Positions 1-7,740 of a stretch of 64,000 nt of DNA are shown piece after piece (positions within the stretch are counted from its first letter, which is position 1; the number at the start of each line of letters is the position of its first letter). Position numbers and translations under genes: made by a program. The notes beneath the pieces are model-generated. The model saw only the letters and a list, made by a program, of their open reading frames with translations, was not told the DNA's origin and did no database searches. Origin of the DNA: Bacterioplanes sp965233665 (GTDB lineage: Bacteria > Pseudomonadota > Gammaproteobacteria > Pseudomonadales > Oceanobacteraceae); contig CBDDTG010000063.1 of NCBI GenBank assembly GCA_965233665.1, positions 17,160 to 81,159 of the forward strand. Reading direction: 5' to 3'.

Positions 1-499
1 CTCCACCCAGGAAGGTACCTGTGGTTAACACCACGCTGGTCGCAAAGATGCGCATGCCGGTATTGGTCACTACGCCTTGCACAGTACTGCCGATACCGTC
101 GCCGGCAACGATCAAATCGTCACAAGCGGCCTGAAAAATATCGAGGTTGGGCTGGTTTTCCACAATTTGGCGAATGGCGGCGCGGTACAAGGCGCGGTCG
201 GCTTGCGCCCGTGTAGCGCGCACCGCTGGGCCTTTACGGCTGTTCAGGGTACGAAATTGAATACCGGCTTTGTCCGTGGCCCGCGCCATGGCGCCGCCCA
301 GGGCATCAATTTCTTTCACCAGGTGGCTTTTACCAATGCCACCGATGGCCGGATTACAGGACATCACCCCGACGGTATCCGTGTTGTGCGTCAGTAACAG
401 GGTTTTACTGCCAGCACGCGCCGCTGCCAGCGCAGCTTCGGTACCTGCGTGTCCACCGCCGACCACAATCACATCATAACGAACCGGATAATCCACCAT
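1..499 (-). CDS. mnmG: MnmG (GidA), tRNA uridine-34 5-carboxymethylaminomethyl modification enzyme, N-terminal part
   Basis: Only the first 166 codons are in the window; the gene runs off the left edge. MnmG works with MnmE to install the cmnm5 group on U34 of certain tRNAs, using FAD and NADH. The reading shows the Rossmann FAD-binding motif GGGHAGTEAA from residue 14, then MSCNPAIGGIGK, which is typical of MnmG, and GPAVRATRAQADR. The ATG at 499 has GAGG just upstream; the next codon, GTG, has better spacing and could also be the start. In Pseudomonas-like genomes mnmG directly follows mnmE, but here about 7.2 kb of other genes separates them. Confidence 0.95.
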   Translation of the reverse strand, partial: MVDYPVRYDVIVVGGGHAGTEAALAAARAGSKTLLLTHNTDTVGVMSCNPAIGGIGKSHLVKEIDALGGAMARATDKAGIQFRTLNSRKGPAVRATRAQADRALYRAAIRQIVENQPNLDIFQAACDDLIVAGDGIGSTVQGVVTNTGMRIFATSVVLTTGTFLGG

Positions 500-773
500 T
501 CACCTCAAAAATATTACCGAGGCCTTACCGCAAGGCCGCAAAAGGGCGCGCATTATAACAGCGAAGAAGGCTTTCTGGCAGCGCTTAGTGCGTTTTTTGA
601 CCAGTAAAGTTATGCACGTTATCCACAATTGGCTTATCCCTGTGATCAGAGTTATTCGATCCACCCACAAGTTTGGGTAAAAAGCCCAAGTTTCAGCACC
701 TTAGGCTGTTGATAAAGCTTTGGATGAATGGGGATAAGTAAAGTGTTCATACACTTATACGCAGTGTGGATAT
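500..773. other. Intergenic region with a DnaA-box cluster beside mnmG
   Basis: This gap holds no gene. It has a perfect DnaA box TTATCCACA at 619-627, a weak one TTATCCCTG at 634-642, an 8/9 match on the minus strand at 729-737 (TTATCCCCA) and another 8/9 match at 765-773 (ATATCCACA). Enteric bacteria have oriC next to mnmG, so this may be an ancestral or secondary DnaA-binding site. The stronger oriC candidate here is between rpmH and dnaA. The mnmG promoter should also lie here. Confidence 0.5.
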
Positions 774-803
774 AAAAAAACCCAGGCTATGCCCGGGTTT
801 TTT
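771..803. terminator. Bidirectional Rho-independent terminator
   Basis: CCCAGGC and GCCCGGG form a 7-bp stem with one mismatch around a TAT loop, flanked by a run of seven A and a run of six T. It lies about 30 bases beyond the stop of the minus-strand lipoprotein gene and would end its transcript. Confidence 0.8.
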
Positions 804-831
804 GCACACTTTTCACAGCTTTACTCACAAG

Positions 832-1863
832 TTATGCGGCATCGCTAGCCTCATCCGTACCGTCATCGGTGCCAGCGTCTGTACCGTCATCGGTACCGCC
901 GTCTGTTCCGTCATCGGTGCCGCCGTCTGTTCCATCATCGGTGCCGCCGTCTGTACCGTCATCGGTGCCGCCGTCTGTACCGTCATCGGTACCGTCGTCC
1001 GTACCATCATCGGTACCGCCGTCCGTACCATCATCGCTGCCGTCGTTCGTTGCCGGCGCAGCAAACGTCATAAACAGCAAGCGCCCTTGCTCGCGCAGGT
1101 AAAATTCCAACTCGCCATCCGCATTCATGCCGGCATAACCGCTCAACGGGTTGTCGCTGTCCACATCCGCACCGATGCAATTGTCGCGACGACTGAGTTG
1201 CGCTTGGTAAAGGTTGTAGCTGGTATTAAGTGTGGATAACGTACCGCGGAAGTTGCAGCCACTGTTGTCATCGGCCACACCTAGGCCGGTAAATGTGGCA
1301 CTGGTCGGTGAAGTGCGGCTAATAAACAGCTCATAGCCCGTCGCTGTCCACTTACCCACAGGGGTAATGCGACTGATGGCGCTGTTGTTGTCCCAAGTGC
1401 CGTCATCGGTGAGTTGTACCCGCCCACTGGTGGCATTGTTCACGGTAAACGCGCCGACCAAGCTATCGTCAACGGCGGCCACCGAGGCCAACTGCAGATC
1501 AAAGCCGTAGTCTTGATTGCTGCCATCGGCCACCAGCTGCTCGGCGTCGGTATCAGAACCGCTGTTGAGCGCAAAGGCCTCCAGCGTCATGGTGGCGGTT
1601 TGGCTTTGCTCGGTGAAACTGACAGTGCCGTAATAGCCACGCGCCGCGTCCACCGCATAGGCGTTGCCGTTATAAACCAGCATCCTTAGGCCACTCACGC
1701 CGTCAAACTCGCCGTTCCAAAAGCCGTTGAGCTGTTGCGTGGTCACCGTCACGCTGTCGCCTTGATCGTTAGTGACGTCGTCATCGTCGTCGTCGGGCGC
1801 AGCCAGACAACCGACTAACAACAGCGCAGAGGCAGAGAAAGCAGCAAATCGAATCAACACCAT
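832..1863 (-). CDS. Putative lipoprotein with C-terminal acidic GTD repeats
   Basis: I do not recognise the family. The 343-residue protein starts at ATG 1863, which has GAGGA upstream; a longer frame to 2007 has no such support. A signal peptide ends in the lipobox LVGC (Cys19), so the protein is probably lipidated and anchored in the outer membrane. After a short run of six Asp comes a domain of about 240 residues that may be a small beta fold. The last 70 or so residues are tandem GTDD/GTDG units. The N-terminal lipobox with a C-terminal acidic tail is unusual. A separate lipoprotein at 23187-24662 carries similar acidic repeats, but near its N terminus. Confidence 0.85.
   Translation of the reverse strand: MVLIRFAAFSASALLLVGCLAAPDDDDDDVTNDQGDSVTVTTQQLNGFWNGEFDGVSGLRMLVYNGNAYAVDAARGYYGTVSFTEQSQTATMTLEAFALNSGSDTDAEQLVADGSNQDYGFDLQLASVAAVDDSLVGAFTVNNATSGRVQLTDDGTWDNNSAISRITPVGKWTATGYELFISRTSPTSATFTGLGVADDNSGCNFRGTLSTLNTSYNLYQAQLSRRDNCIGADVDSDNPLSGYAGMNADGELEFYLREQGRLLFMTFAAPATNDGSDDGTDGGTDDGTDDGTDDGTDGGTDDGTDGGTDDGTDGGTDDGTDGGTDDGTDAGTDDGTDEASDAA
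869..1062. repeat. 12/24-bp coding tandem repeat (GTDD/GTDG)
   Basis: Imperfect 12-bp units grouped in 24-bp pairs encode DGTDGGTD-type octads in the lipoprotein. Unit length is a multiple of three, so gain or loss of units keeps the frame. The antisense strand stays open in other frames because of the repeat and should not be read as genes. Confidence 0.85.
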
Positions 1864-2245
1864 GACATCCTCATTGTGGACAAAATTATAAATAGCATAC
1901 CGGCTCAGCCTCTCTAAGGTAGTGATGCCAAGATGACACATGACCCAAACGACAAACTGCCTGTGAATAACTCCGTCGTCATTGTGGCTCTCATACCCGT
2001 TTGGCATCCGTCACAGCGGAGCTGAGCTGAGCTGAGCTGAATTGTTCTGAAGTCTCTAACTAGTATCGACCAACCTCGCAGCGGCTGTAGGTGCAATCGG
2101 ATTATGCGTAAAAGGCAAAGCGTTATGTGGTACTGACAAAACCAATAAAAAATAATAGTTCTCATTTGTAAGCGTTGCGCGCTGTGCTAGATTGCCGCCC
2201 GCCGGCCAGCCATCCGCGTCGGCTTTGCTTACATGGAGAATCTGC
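1864..2245. other. Divergent promoter region, lipoprotein / TonB receptor
   Basis: A 382-base gap between divergent genes. It contains four exact head-to-tail copies of GCTGA at 2021-2040 and a possible Fur site at 2150-2164. I see no small gene in it. Confidence 0.6.
2150..2164. promoter_or_regulatory. Possible Fur box
   Basis: AAATAATAGTTCTCA matches the 7-1-7 Fur consensus TGAGAATNATTCTCA at 10 of 14 defined positions, with the right half intact. It sits about 80 bases before the start of a TonB-dependent receptor, a gene class commonly repressed by Fur with iron. Confidence 0.4.
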
Positions 2246-4276
2246 ATGAACCGTTTTCCTCCTCAGGCGCTGGCGGCTGCCATTGCCTGCGCCAGCCTCA
2301 ATACCTATGTCGATAACACCTATGCCGATACCACCCAGCTGGACAACGTCACCGTCGTCGGTGAGAAATCGCAACGCTCGTTGCGTAATACCAGCACGTC
2401 GGTATCGGTGATTGATGCAGAAGAGCTGCAAACCCTGGAGCACCTGAGTGTTTCTGCTGCCATCAGCGAAACTCCCAACTTGGTGATGCTATCTGGCTCG
2501 CAGCCTAATATTCGCGGCGTTTCAGGCAATGGTTCAGCGACGGGTTTTAGCTCGTTTAGCGGCGGTTCAAAAGCCCGTGTATCGCGCCTGGTTGATGGTG
2601 TAGCAGAGCCTTTTGTGGCGGATTTAACTGGCGACACAGGCCTTTGGGACATTGAACAAATCGAGGTGTATCGTGGCCCACAGTCAACCACTCACGGCCA
2701 GAACAGCCTAGCGGGCAGCGTCTATGTGAAAACCTTTGATCCGCAGTTCGATTGGCAAGCCAAGGCTCGCGTGGGTGCGCGCATGATCGATACCTCTGCC
2801 ATGATCAATGCGCCCTTGGTCGATGACCAGCTGGCCCTGCGCATCGCGGCACAGCGTTTAGACGGTGACACTTTTAATGAGGGCCTGGAGCACGACAGTA
2901 ACCCAGCGCCGTTTGATCTAAACGAACTGCAGTCACAACGCATTCGTAGCAAGCTGTTATGGCAGCCCAACGGCGACGTTTCTGCCTTATTAAGCTACGT
3001 CACCGCCGAAGAAAAAGGCGACAGCGGGCGCGAGTTTTTTGATGGCAAAGATCCGTGGGATTTCATACCTGTAACCCAGCGCTATATGGACACGGAGTCA
3101 GACGTTGTCAGCCTAACCGTTAAATACCGTTTCAATGCAGCCGTTCGGGCTGAAATGTTGCTCAGCAATACCGATTTTCATTGGGCTTTTGACAGCTATG
3201 AAGCAGACCCAGCGCAGCAAAGCCAAGTGCACATGCAAGAGGACGATCAAAGCCTCGATGCGCGCATCCATGTTGAGCCGGTGAGCAGTGCCGCCAGTGG
3301 CTTTATTGGCCTGAACCATCACCAGCGTGAGCAAGACTTCAACAGCCAAGGGGCGTCGGTTTATGCCGGCGACGACAGCAGCAGTGCCACCGCCCTGTAT
3401 GGCGAGTTGCACTATCAGTTACAGCCCAGCTTGCGGCTGATTTTAGGTCACCGAATTCAGCAAGAGAGTCAACAACGCGACTTCAGCATGCAAAGCCGAG
3501 GTGAGGCAATTGACGCTACCCTCGACCGCGATAAAACCATTCAGCTGCCCAAGTTAGAACTGCACTACGACCTGAGCCAACACCACACCGTCGCTGTGAG
3601 CGCACGACGTGGCTATAACCAGGGCGGTGGGGCGCTGGATTTCAACAGCGGTGACTATTATTACTATGACTCAGAGTCAGTAAACGCTTACGAACTCAGT
3701 AGCCGCGCATCTTTCAGCGAAGGCCGAATCAGTGTCCGCAGCAACCTGTTCTTCAATGACTATCGAGACTACCAAGCCAGCAATAGCGAACGTCGCATCA
3801 GTAATATCGATGCCGCGCACAGCTACGGCTTAGAGACAGAGCTGCAAGCCAACCTCAGTGCCGATCTGCAGCTGCGCGGTGCATTAGGCTTGTTGAAAAC
3901 TCGCATCGAAGACAGCAGTGACGGCTTTGCCGATGTGGATGGCAATGATTTGAACTCCGCTCCTGAAGTCACCGCCAGTGCCGGCGCTCGCTATTGGTTA
4001 ACCAGTGCTGTGGATATCGATGTGTCGGCCAATTATGTGGCGGAATACTATGGTGATTATCAAAATAGCCGTGCTAGCCAAGCCGGTGATTATTGGCTCG
4101 CCAATCTTCGTATCAATTACGAAACCGCGCATTGGTTATTCAGTGGGTTTGTGAATAACCTCAACGATGAGCAAGCGAAGACCGTCAGCTCTGGCCCTTC
4201 CCGCTATTCAGCCAACGGTTATGCGGCGGTTGTTGCGCCTCGTACCATCGGCTTATCTGCGACTTACACCTTTTAG
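2246..4276 (+). CDS. TonB-dependent outer-membrane receptor
   Basis: The 676-residue protein starts at ATG 2246 (GGAG seven bases upstream), giving a signal peptide that ends around NTYADT. The plug domain follows: DNVTVVGEK near the N terminus, SVSVIDAEEL, NIRGVSGNG, then IEQIEVYRGPQSTTHGQNSLAGSVYVKT, the hallmark plug signature. The rest is a 22-strand-type barrel ending in the aromatic GLSATYTF, as expected for insertion by the BAM machinery. Such receptors import siderophores, cobalamin or other scarce ligands with energy from TonB-ExbBD. The upstream Fur-like site suggests an iron ligand; the substrate cannot be read from sequence. Confidence 0.93.
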   Translation: MNRFPPQALAAAIACASLNTYVDNTYADTTQLDNVTVVGEKSQRSLRNTSTSVSVIDAEELQTLEHLSVSAAISETPNLVMLSGSQPNIRGVSGNGSATGFSSFSGGSKARVSRLVDGVAEPFVADLTGDTGLWDIEQIEVYRGPQSTTHGQNSLAGSVYVKTFDPQFDWQAKARVGARMIDTSAMINAPLVDDQLALRIAAQRLDGDTFNEGLEHDSNPAPFDLNELQSQRIRSKLLWQPNGDVSALLSYVTAEEKGDSGREFFDGKDPWDFIPVTQRYMDTESDVVSLTVKYRFNAAVRAEMLLSNTDFHWAFDSYEADPAQQSQVHMQEDDQSLDARIHVEPVSSAASGFIGLNHHQREQDFNSQGASVYAGDDSSSATALYGELHYQLQPSLRLILGHRIQQESQQRDFSMQSRGEAIDATLDRDKTIQLPKLELHYDLSQHHTVAVSARRGYNQGGGALDFNSGDYYYYDSESVNAYELSSRASFSEGRISVRSNLFFNDYRDYQASNSERRISNIDAAHSYGLETELQANLSADLQLRGALGLLKTRIEDSSDGFADVDGNDLNSAPEVTASAGARYWLTSAVDIDVSANYVAEYYGDYQNSRASQAGDYWLANLRINYETAHWLFSGFVNNLNDEQAKTVSSGPSRYSANGYAAVVAPRTIGLSATYTF

Positions 4277-4334
4277 GCCACATAATTGCCAGCTTTCTAT
4301 CAGGAAACCCCATAAGACCTCTTTTTCTCATTAT

Positions 4335-4410
4335 GGCTGCGTTAAAAATCGTCTCAAAATGCTCATTTACGACAGTAAACTCTGCTTTTTCACCGATTTT
4401 TGCCTGGCCA
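4335..4410. repeat. Long imperfect palindrome (REP/MITE-like intergenic element)
   Basis: The segment folds on itself for about 76 bases. TTAAAAATCG at 4342-4351 pairs with CGATTTTTG at 4394-4402, and TTTAC at 4366-4370 pairs with GTAAA at 4375-4379 around the loop GACA; the intervening arms are also partly complementary. From memory, very similar palindromes are scattered between genes in many marine gammaproteobacteria. I saw no second copy in this window. Confidence 0.55.
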
Positions 4411-4536
4411 CAATTTCGCCTTCGAGGTTTTTGAGGTCACCTGGAAAGCTGGCATCTTTTCTTGTGGATAAGTTTGTTGGTCGTTTTTTAACAAATTGTC
4501 ATATCCAGCCGTTGCATTCTGTTCTGGAGCGTGCAT

Positions 4537-4554
4537 AACTAACAGCTGTTAGTT
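4537..4554. promoter_or_regulatory. Perfect 18-bp palindromic operator for the TetR regulator
   Basis: AACTAACAGCTGTTAGTT is a perfect inverted repeat 26 bases before the tetR start. A possible -35 (TTGCAT, 4512-4517) lies upstream, and a weak -10 (CATAAC) would overlap the palindrome. The position fits autorepression. TetR dimers usually bind palindromes of this size. Confidence 0.7.
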
Positions 4555-4580
4555 CTTTTTGTCCGCAGGGAGAGTGCCGG

Positions 4581-5129
4581 ATGTCTGAAATGCGCGATCA
4601 ACTAAAAACCATTGCTACCGAGCAGATTCGCCATAAAACCCTGGCTGCTGCCAGTTTTCGCGAGTTAGGCAAAGCGGCGGGCATTAAATCCAGCTCAGTG
4701 CATTACCACTTTAAAAGTCGCGATGCCTTGTTGCTGGAACTGGTTAAAGACTATCACCGCGACTTTTTTGCGGAGCTACAGCAGCGTTGTGATGAGGTCA
4801 GTAGCCCACGGCAGCGCTTGCGTACACTGGCCGATATGTTTTGCGACAGCCATGCCAACGACATGCAGTGTTTGTGTCAGGCCTATGCCGCTGGCATTGA
4901 TGGCCTCAATGAAGATCATCGCCAGGCCGTACAGGCATTTTTTGCCGAACTGCAGCAATGGGTGAGCGATACCCTCGCCAATGCGCGCTTATTGGCCTTG
5001 CCACGCGACGAGCTGGCCAAAGTCATTGTCAGTGCGCTAGAAGGCTCACTGTTGTTGGATCGTGGCGAAGACGAGCAACAACGCTTGCAAGCCACCAAAG
5101 CTTGGCTGACAACCCTCAGTAGCCTGTAA
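4581..5129 (+). CDS. TetR/AcrR-family transcriptional regulator
   Basis: The 182-residue protein has the N-terminal TetR helix-turn-helix at about residues 22-50, AAASFRELGKAAGIKSSSVHYHFKSRDALLLEL, here cited by its ends AAASFREL and YHFKSRDALL. The C-terminal part is the ligand and dimer domain and is not diagnostic. GGGAG before the ATG serves as ribosome binding site. The stop shares one base with the start of the cupin gene (TAATG), so the two are translationally coupled. It probably represses its own operon through the palindrome at 4537-4554; the ligand is unknown. Confidence 0.9.
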   Translation: MSEMRDQLKTIATEQIRHKTLAAASFRELGKAAGIKSSSVHYHFKSRDALLLELVKDYHRDFFAELQQRCDEVSSPRQRLRTLADMFCDSHANDMQCLCQAYAAGIDGLNEDHRQAVQAFFAELQQWVSDTLANARLLALPRDELAKVIVSALEGSLLLDRGEDEQQRLQATKAWLTTLSSL

Positions 5130-5743
5130 TGGTGTTTCAGCCACTGCGCCAGCAGCGCGCCGTGGTGCGACCGGGCGACCAGCTTTGGCAAAGTGCGCCG
5201 CAAGCCCCCATCGAACGCTGGCCATTGGAGCGTGAAGCACCCGAGCACGGGCAGGTAACAAGCTTGGTGCGCTATCTGCCTGGAGCGCAGTTTCCACCGC
5301 ACCCACACCCACTGGGCGAAGAAATTCTGGTGCTGGAGGGCACCTTCAGCGACGGCAGTGGCGATTTTCCCCAGGGCAGCTACTTACGTAACCCTCCTGG
5401 CAGTTCACATGCTCCATTTTCTGCAGGCGGCTGCCTGATTTTCGTCAAACTCAATCAGTTTGACCCGAACGATGGCGAACTTGTTAGAAGCCATATCGAT
5501 GAGCACCACGGCAGTCATTGCCTACATGCTTATGGTGCCGAGCAAACCTGGTATATAGCCCTGGCTGCAGGGGAGGGACTGCCCTCCACGGCTAAACGTG
5601 CGGAAATTGTTGTGCTGTCTGGCACGTTGCAAGACGCTGATGGCCTTTACCCACCTCACAGCTGGCTGCGCTTGCCCGCTGCCGACGTCACCAGGCTTCG
5701 TTGTCAAAGCCATTGTCGCTTGTGGGTAAGGTTCAGCGCCTAG
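5129..5743 (+). CDS. Double-cupin protein (ChrR-like cupin)
   Basis: The 204-residue protein has two cupin halves. The first has the metal-binding signature HPHPLGEEILVLEGTFSD (His58, His60, Glu64/65) followed by GSYLRNPPGSSHAP, as in the cupin domain of ChrR-type anti-sigma proteins. The second half (AEIVVLSGTLQDADGLYPPHSWLRLP) keeps the fold but shows fewer metal ligands. It lacks the zinc-finger half of ChrR, so it is not a full anti-sigma factor. It is coupled to tetR and may sense or remove a small reactive molecule; that is inference. Confidence 0.8.
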   Translation: MVFQPLRQQRAVVRPGDQLWQSAPQAPIERWPLEREAPEHGQVTSLVRYLPGAQFPPHPHPLGEEILVLEGTFSDGSGDFPQGSYLRNPPGSSHAPFSAGGCLIFVKLNQFDPNDGELVRSHIDEHHGSHCLHAYGAEQTWYIALAAGEGLPSTAKRAEIVVLSGTLQDADGLYPPHSWLRLPAADVTRLRCQSHCRLWVRFSA

Positions 5744-5954
5744 GGCGAAGATCCTGATATTTCCTGCAAACAGCGCCTTTCTATTCGCTCTGAAAATATA
5801 CCAACGTCTGACTCAAGACACTGGCGGGTGGCTTATAGACAGTTACACACCGTTGGTATCAATAAAACTGTCATAAGCTCACCTGTTGAGACATGAGTGC
5901 CAGAGCTAAAGTGTCGAATACCTTTTCACTTTCATCAGCAGCACAGGTGCAGTT
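5744..5954. other. Intergenic region with a 9-bp inverted repeat
   Basis: ATACCAACG at 5798-5806 and CGTTGGTAT at 5851-5859 are perfect inverted copies 44 bases apart. No terminator or gene was seen. The promoter for the ferritin-like gene should lie here. Confidence 0.4.
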
Positions 5955-6794
5955 ATGACAACCGCTCAGGACATCAGCGCCAGTATTGATATTCCCGGCC
6001 GTAAAATGGACTTTGAGTTTGAGCTAGATGACATTCCTCGCCATTGGTTTGCCGGTGATGCGTTTCGCTCAACTTACATGAATGCTTTATCTTGCCTTTT
6101 TCCAGAAGGTGAGCGCATGTTTATGGATGCCGTGCGCGACCACCAACATAAAATTACCGATGAGCGCTTACTTAATCAGATTAAAGGTTTTATTAAACAG
6201 GAAGCAATTCATGGTCATGAGCATGCGCAGTACAACGATTATTTAAAAAAATGGGGTTATCCCATCGACAAAATAAATCGCATCGAAAAGAAAGAAAAAA
6301 TCTGGATGAAAAAATGGGTGCCTAAATCGCACCGCCTAGCGATCACCTGCGCCCTAGAACACTTCACCGCCATTATGGCACATCAAGTGTTAACCGATCC
6401 TCAAGCCACAGAAGGCATGCACCCACAGTTTAAACAAATGTGGCGTTGGCATGCGATTGAAGAAACGGAACACAAAGCCGTGGCATTTGATGTTTACCAA
6501 CAAGCCGTGGGTCGATACTGGTTAAGGGTATTAACCATGATCAGTGTCACCATCATGTTTTGCTTGCGAACAACCCTGTACCAAATGGTTTTTTTGTGGA
6601 AGGACGGCGAATTATTTAAACCAAAAACCTGGTGGCGTGGTTTTCAGTTTTATTTTGTAAAACCGGGCATGCTGCGAAAAATATTTCGCGATTATTTGGA
6701 TTATTTTCGTCGTGATTTTCACCCATGGGATCATGACAACCGTGAACTGCTGGGCCAATGGTTGGCCGAACAACAACAGTTCAAAGCGGTTTAA
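5955..6794 (+). CDS. Ferritin-like di-metal protein of the predicted metal-dependent hydrolase family (PF10118 type)
   Basis: The 279-residue protein carries the spaced acidic and histidine motifs of this helical family: EGERMF near residue 51, KQEAIHGHEH (Glu83, His86, His90), ALEHFTA (Glu135, His136) and HAIEETEHKAVAFDV (His166, Glu169, Glu172, His173). These would hold a di-iron or similar centre in a four-helix bundle. Around residues 190-215 is a hydrophobic segment that may sit on the membrane. Family members are annotated as hydrolases without a settled substrate. It stands alone between an intergenic gap and a strong terminator. Confidence 0.8.
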   Translation: MTTAQDISASIDIPGRKMDFEFELDDIPRHWFAGDAFRSTYMNALSCLFPEGERMFMDAVRDHQHKITDERLLNQIKGFIKQEAIHGHEHAQYNDYLKKWGYPIDKINRIEKKEKIWMKKWVPKSHRLAITCALEHFTAIMAHQVLTDPQATEGMHPQFKQMWRWHAIEETEHKAVAFDVYQQAVGRYWLRVLTMISVTIMFCLRTTLYQMVFLWKDGELFKPKTWWRGFQFYFVKPGMLRKIFRDYLDYFRRDFHPWDHDNRELLGQWLAEQQQFKAV

Positions 6795-6807
6795 GGCACT
6801 TTAGAGA

Positions 6808-6842
6808 ATGATCCGCATCAACTTGATGCGGGTCATCTTTTT
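6808..6842 (+). terminator. Rho-independent terminator
   Basis: ATGATCCGCATCAA (6808-6821) pairs with TTGATGCGGGTCAT (6823-6836), with one G-T pair, followed by CTTTTT. It directly follows the ferritin-like gene. Confidence 0.85.
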
Positions 6843-6969
6843 GCTGCCAAAGCTGACCTTTCAAAGCTCCGACCTTGGTAACCCGCTCTCGTCAGGTAAG
6901 ACACCTTACACAAGAGTGACTCTGTCACGCCTTCACTATAATGAGGGTCTGAGACAGCGAGGGCAGTGT

Positions 6970-7740
6970 ATGCAGCAATGGCTGATTTTGAGCGCGTTAA
7001 CCACATTACTGACGCTGACGCCTACCAGTTACAGCGACACCATACGCGTCGCGGTCGGGCTGGCATTGGCGCCGTATGTAATCGCCGAAGAGAACAGCGG
7101 TTTTGAGTTAGATATCGTGCGCGAAGCGCTGGCCAGTCAGGGCCATACCGTCGTGCCTATCTATGTGTCTTTTCGCCGCGTGCCAGAGCTGCTCAAGTTA
7201 AAAAAAGTACAGGCCGCGATTACCGTCACCTCTGCCACTGTTGGGCCTGACGCGTATTTATCGAAGCCCTATATCCGCTATCACAATGTTGCCGTCGCCT
7301 TAGCTAAGCATCAGCTTGCCTTGAGCAGCCAGCAAGATCTGGCCAAACATCGCATTCTGGCCTTTCAGAACGCTCATCGCTATCTCGGGCCGGATTATTA
7401 TCGCAGCATTCAGCAATCACCGGACTACCAAGAAATTGCCCGTCAGGCGGCGCAAGTCACCATGTTGTTCGGTGAACGCGTGGACGTGATTGTGCTTGAT
7501 ATCAATATTTTTAACTATTATCGCCAACAGCAGAACTATGTTGGCGCGGAGCAACCTGTGGATATATTTCCACTGTTTGAACCTGTGAACTACCAAATGG
7601 CGTTCAGCCGCCGCCAGTGGCGCGATGATTTCGACCGAGGTATTGCCGAGCTCAAGCGCACTGGGCGTTATCAACAGCTGATACAGCGGTATTTGGGGTC
7701 ACTTGCCGATACAGAAACTGCCGAAAATCTCGCCCAGTAG
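6970..7740 (+). CDS. Periplasmic solute-binding protein, family 3 type
   Basis: The 256-residue protein starts at ATG 6970, with GAGGG upstream and a signal peptide (MQQWLILSALTTLLTL) right after; an in-frame start at 6808 would fall inside the preceding terminator. The mature part begins DTIRVAVGLALAPYVIAEENSGFELDIVREAL, the usual start of SBP_bac_3 proteins that bind amino acids or act as sensors. No permease or ATPase is next to it, so it could be an orphan ABC component or a degraded sensor. Its last 42 bases overlap the 3' end of mnmE on the other strand. Confidence 0.85.
   Translation: MQQWLILSALTTLLTLTPTSYSDTIRVAVGLALAPYVIAEENSGFELDIVREALASQGHTVVPIYVSFRRVPELLKLKKVQAAITVTSATVGPDAYLSKPYIRYHNVAVALAKHQLALSSQQDLAKHRILAFQNAHRYLGPDYYRSIQQSPDYQEIARQAAQVTMLFGERVDVIVLDINIFNYYRQQQNYVGAEQPVDIFPLFEPVNYQMAFSRRQWRDDFDRGIAELKRTGRYQQLIQRYLGSLADTETAENLAQ

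Noticed and set aside
766..1239. Plus-strand frame rich in VIG repeats opposite the first lipoprotein
   Set aside because: It is an antisense shadow of the GTD repeat with no ribosome site or recognisable domain.
2007..2007. Upstream start for the first lipoprotein
   Set aside because: The 48 extra residues would bury the lipoprotein signal peptide; ATG 1863 has a clear ribosome site.
4167..4538. Open frame of 123 codons across the end of the TonB receptor and the intergenic palindrome
   Set aside because: It overlaps the receptor out of frame, covers a repeat element, and has no recognisable protein features.
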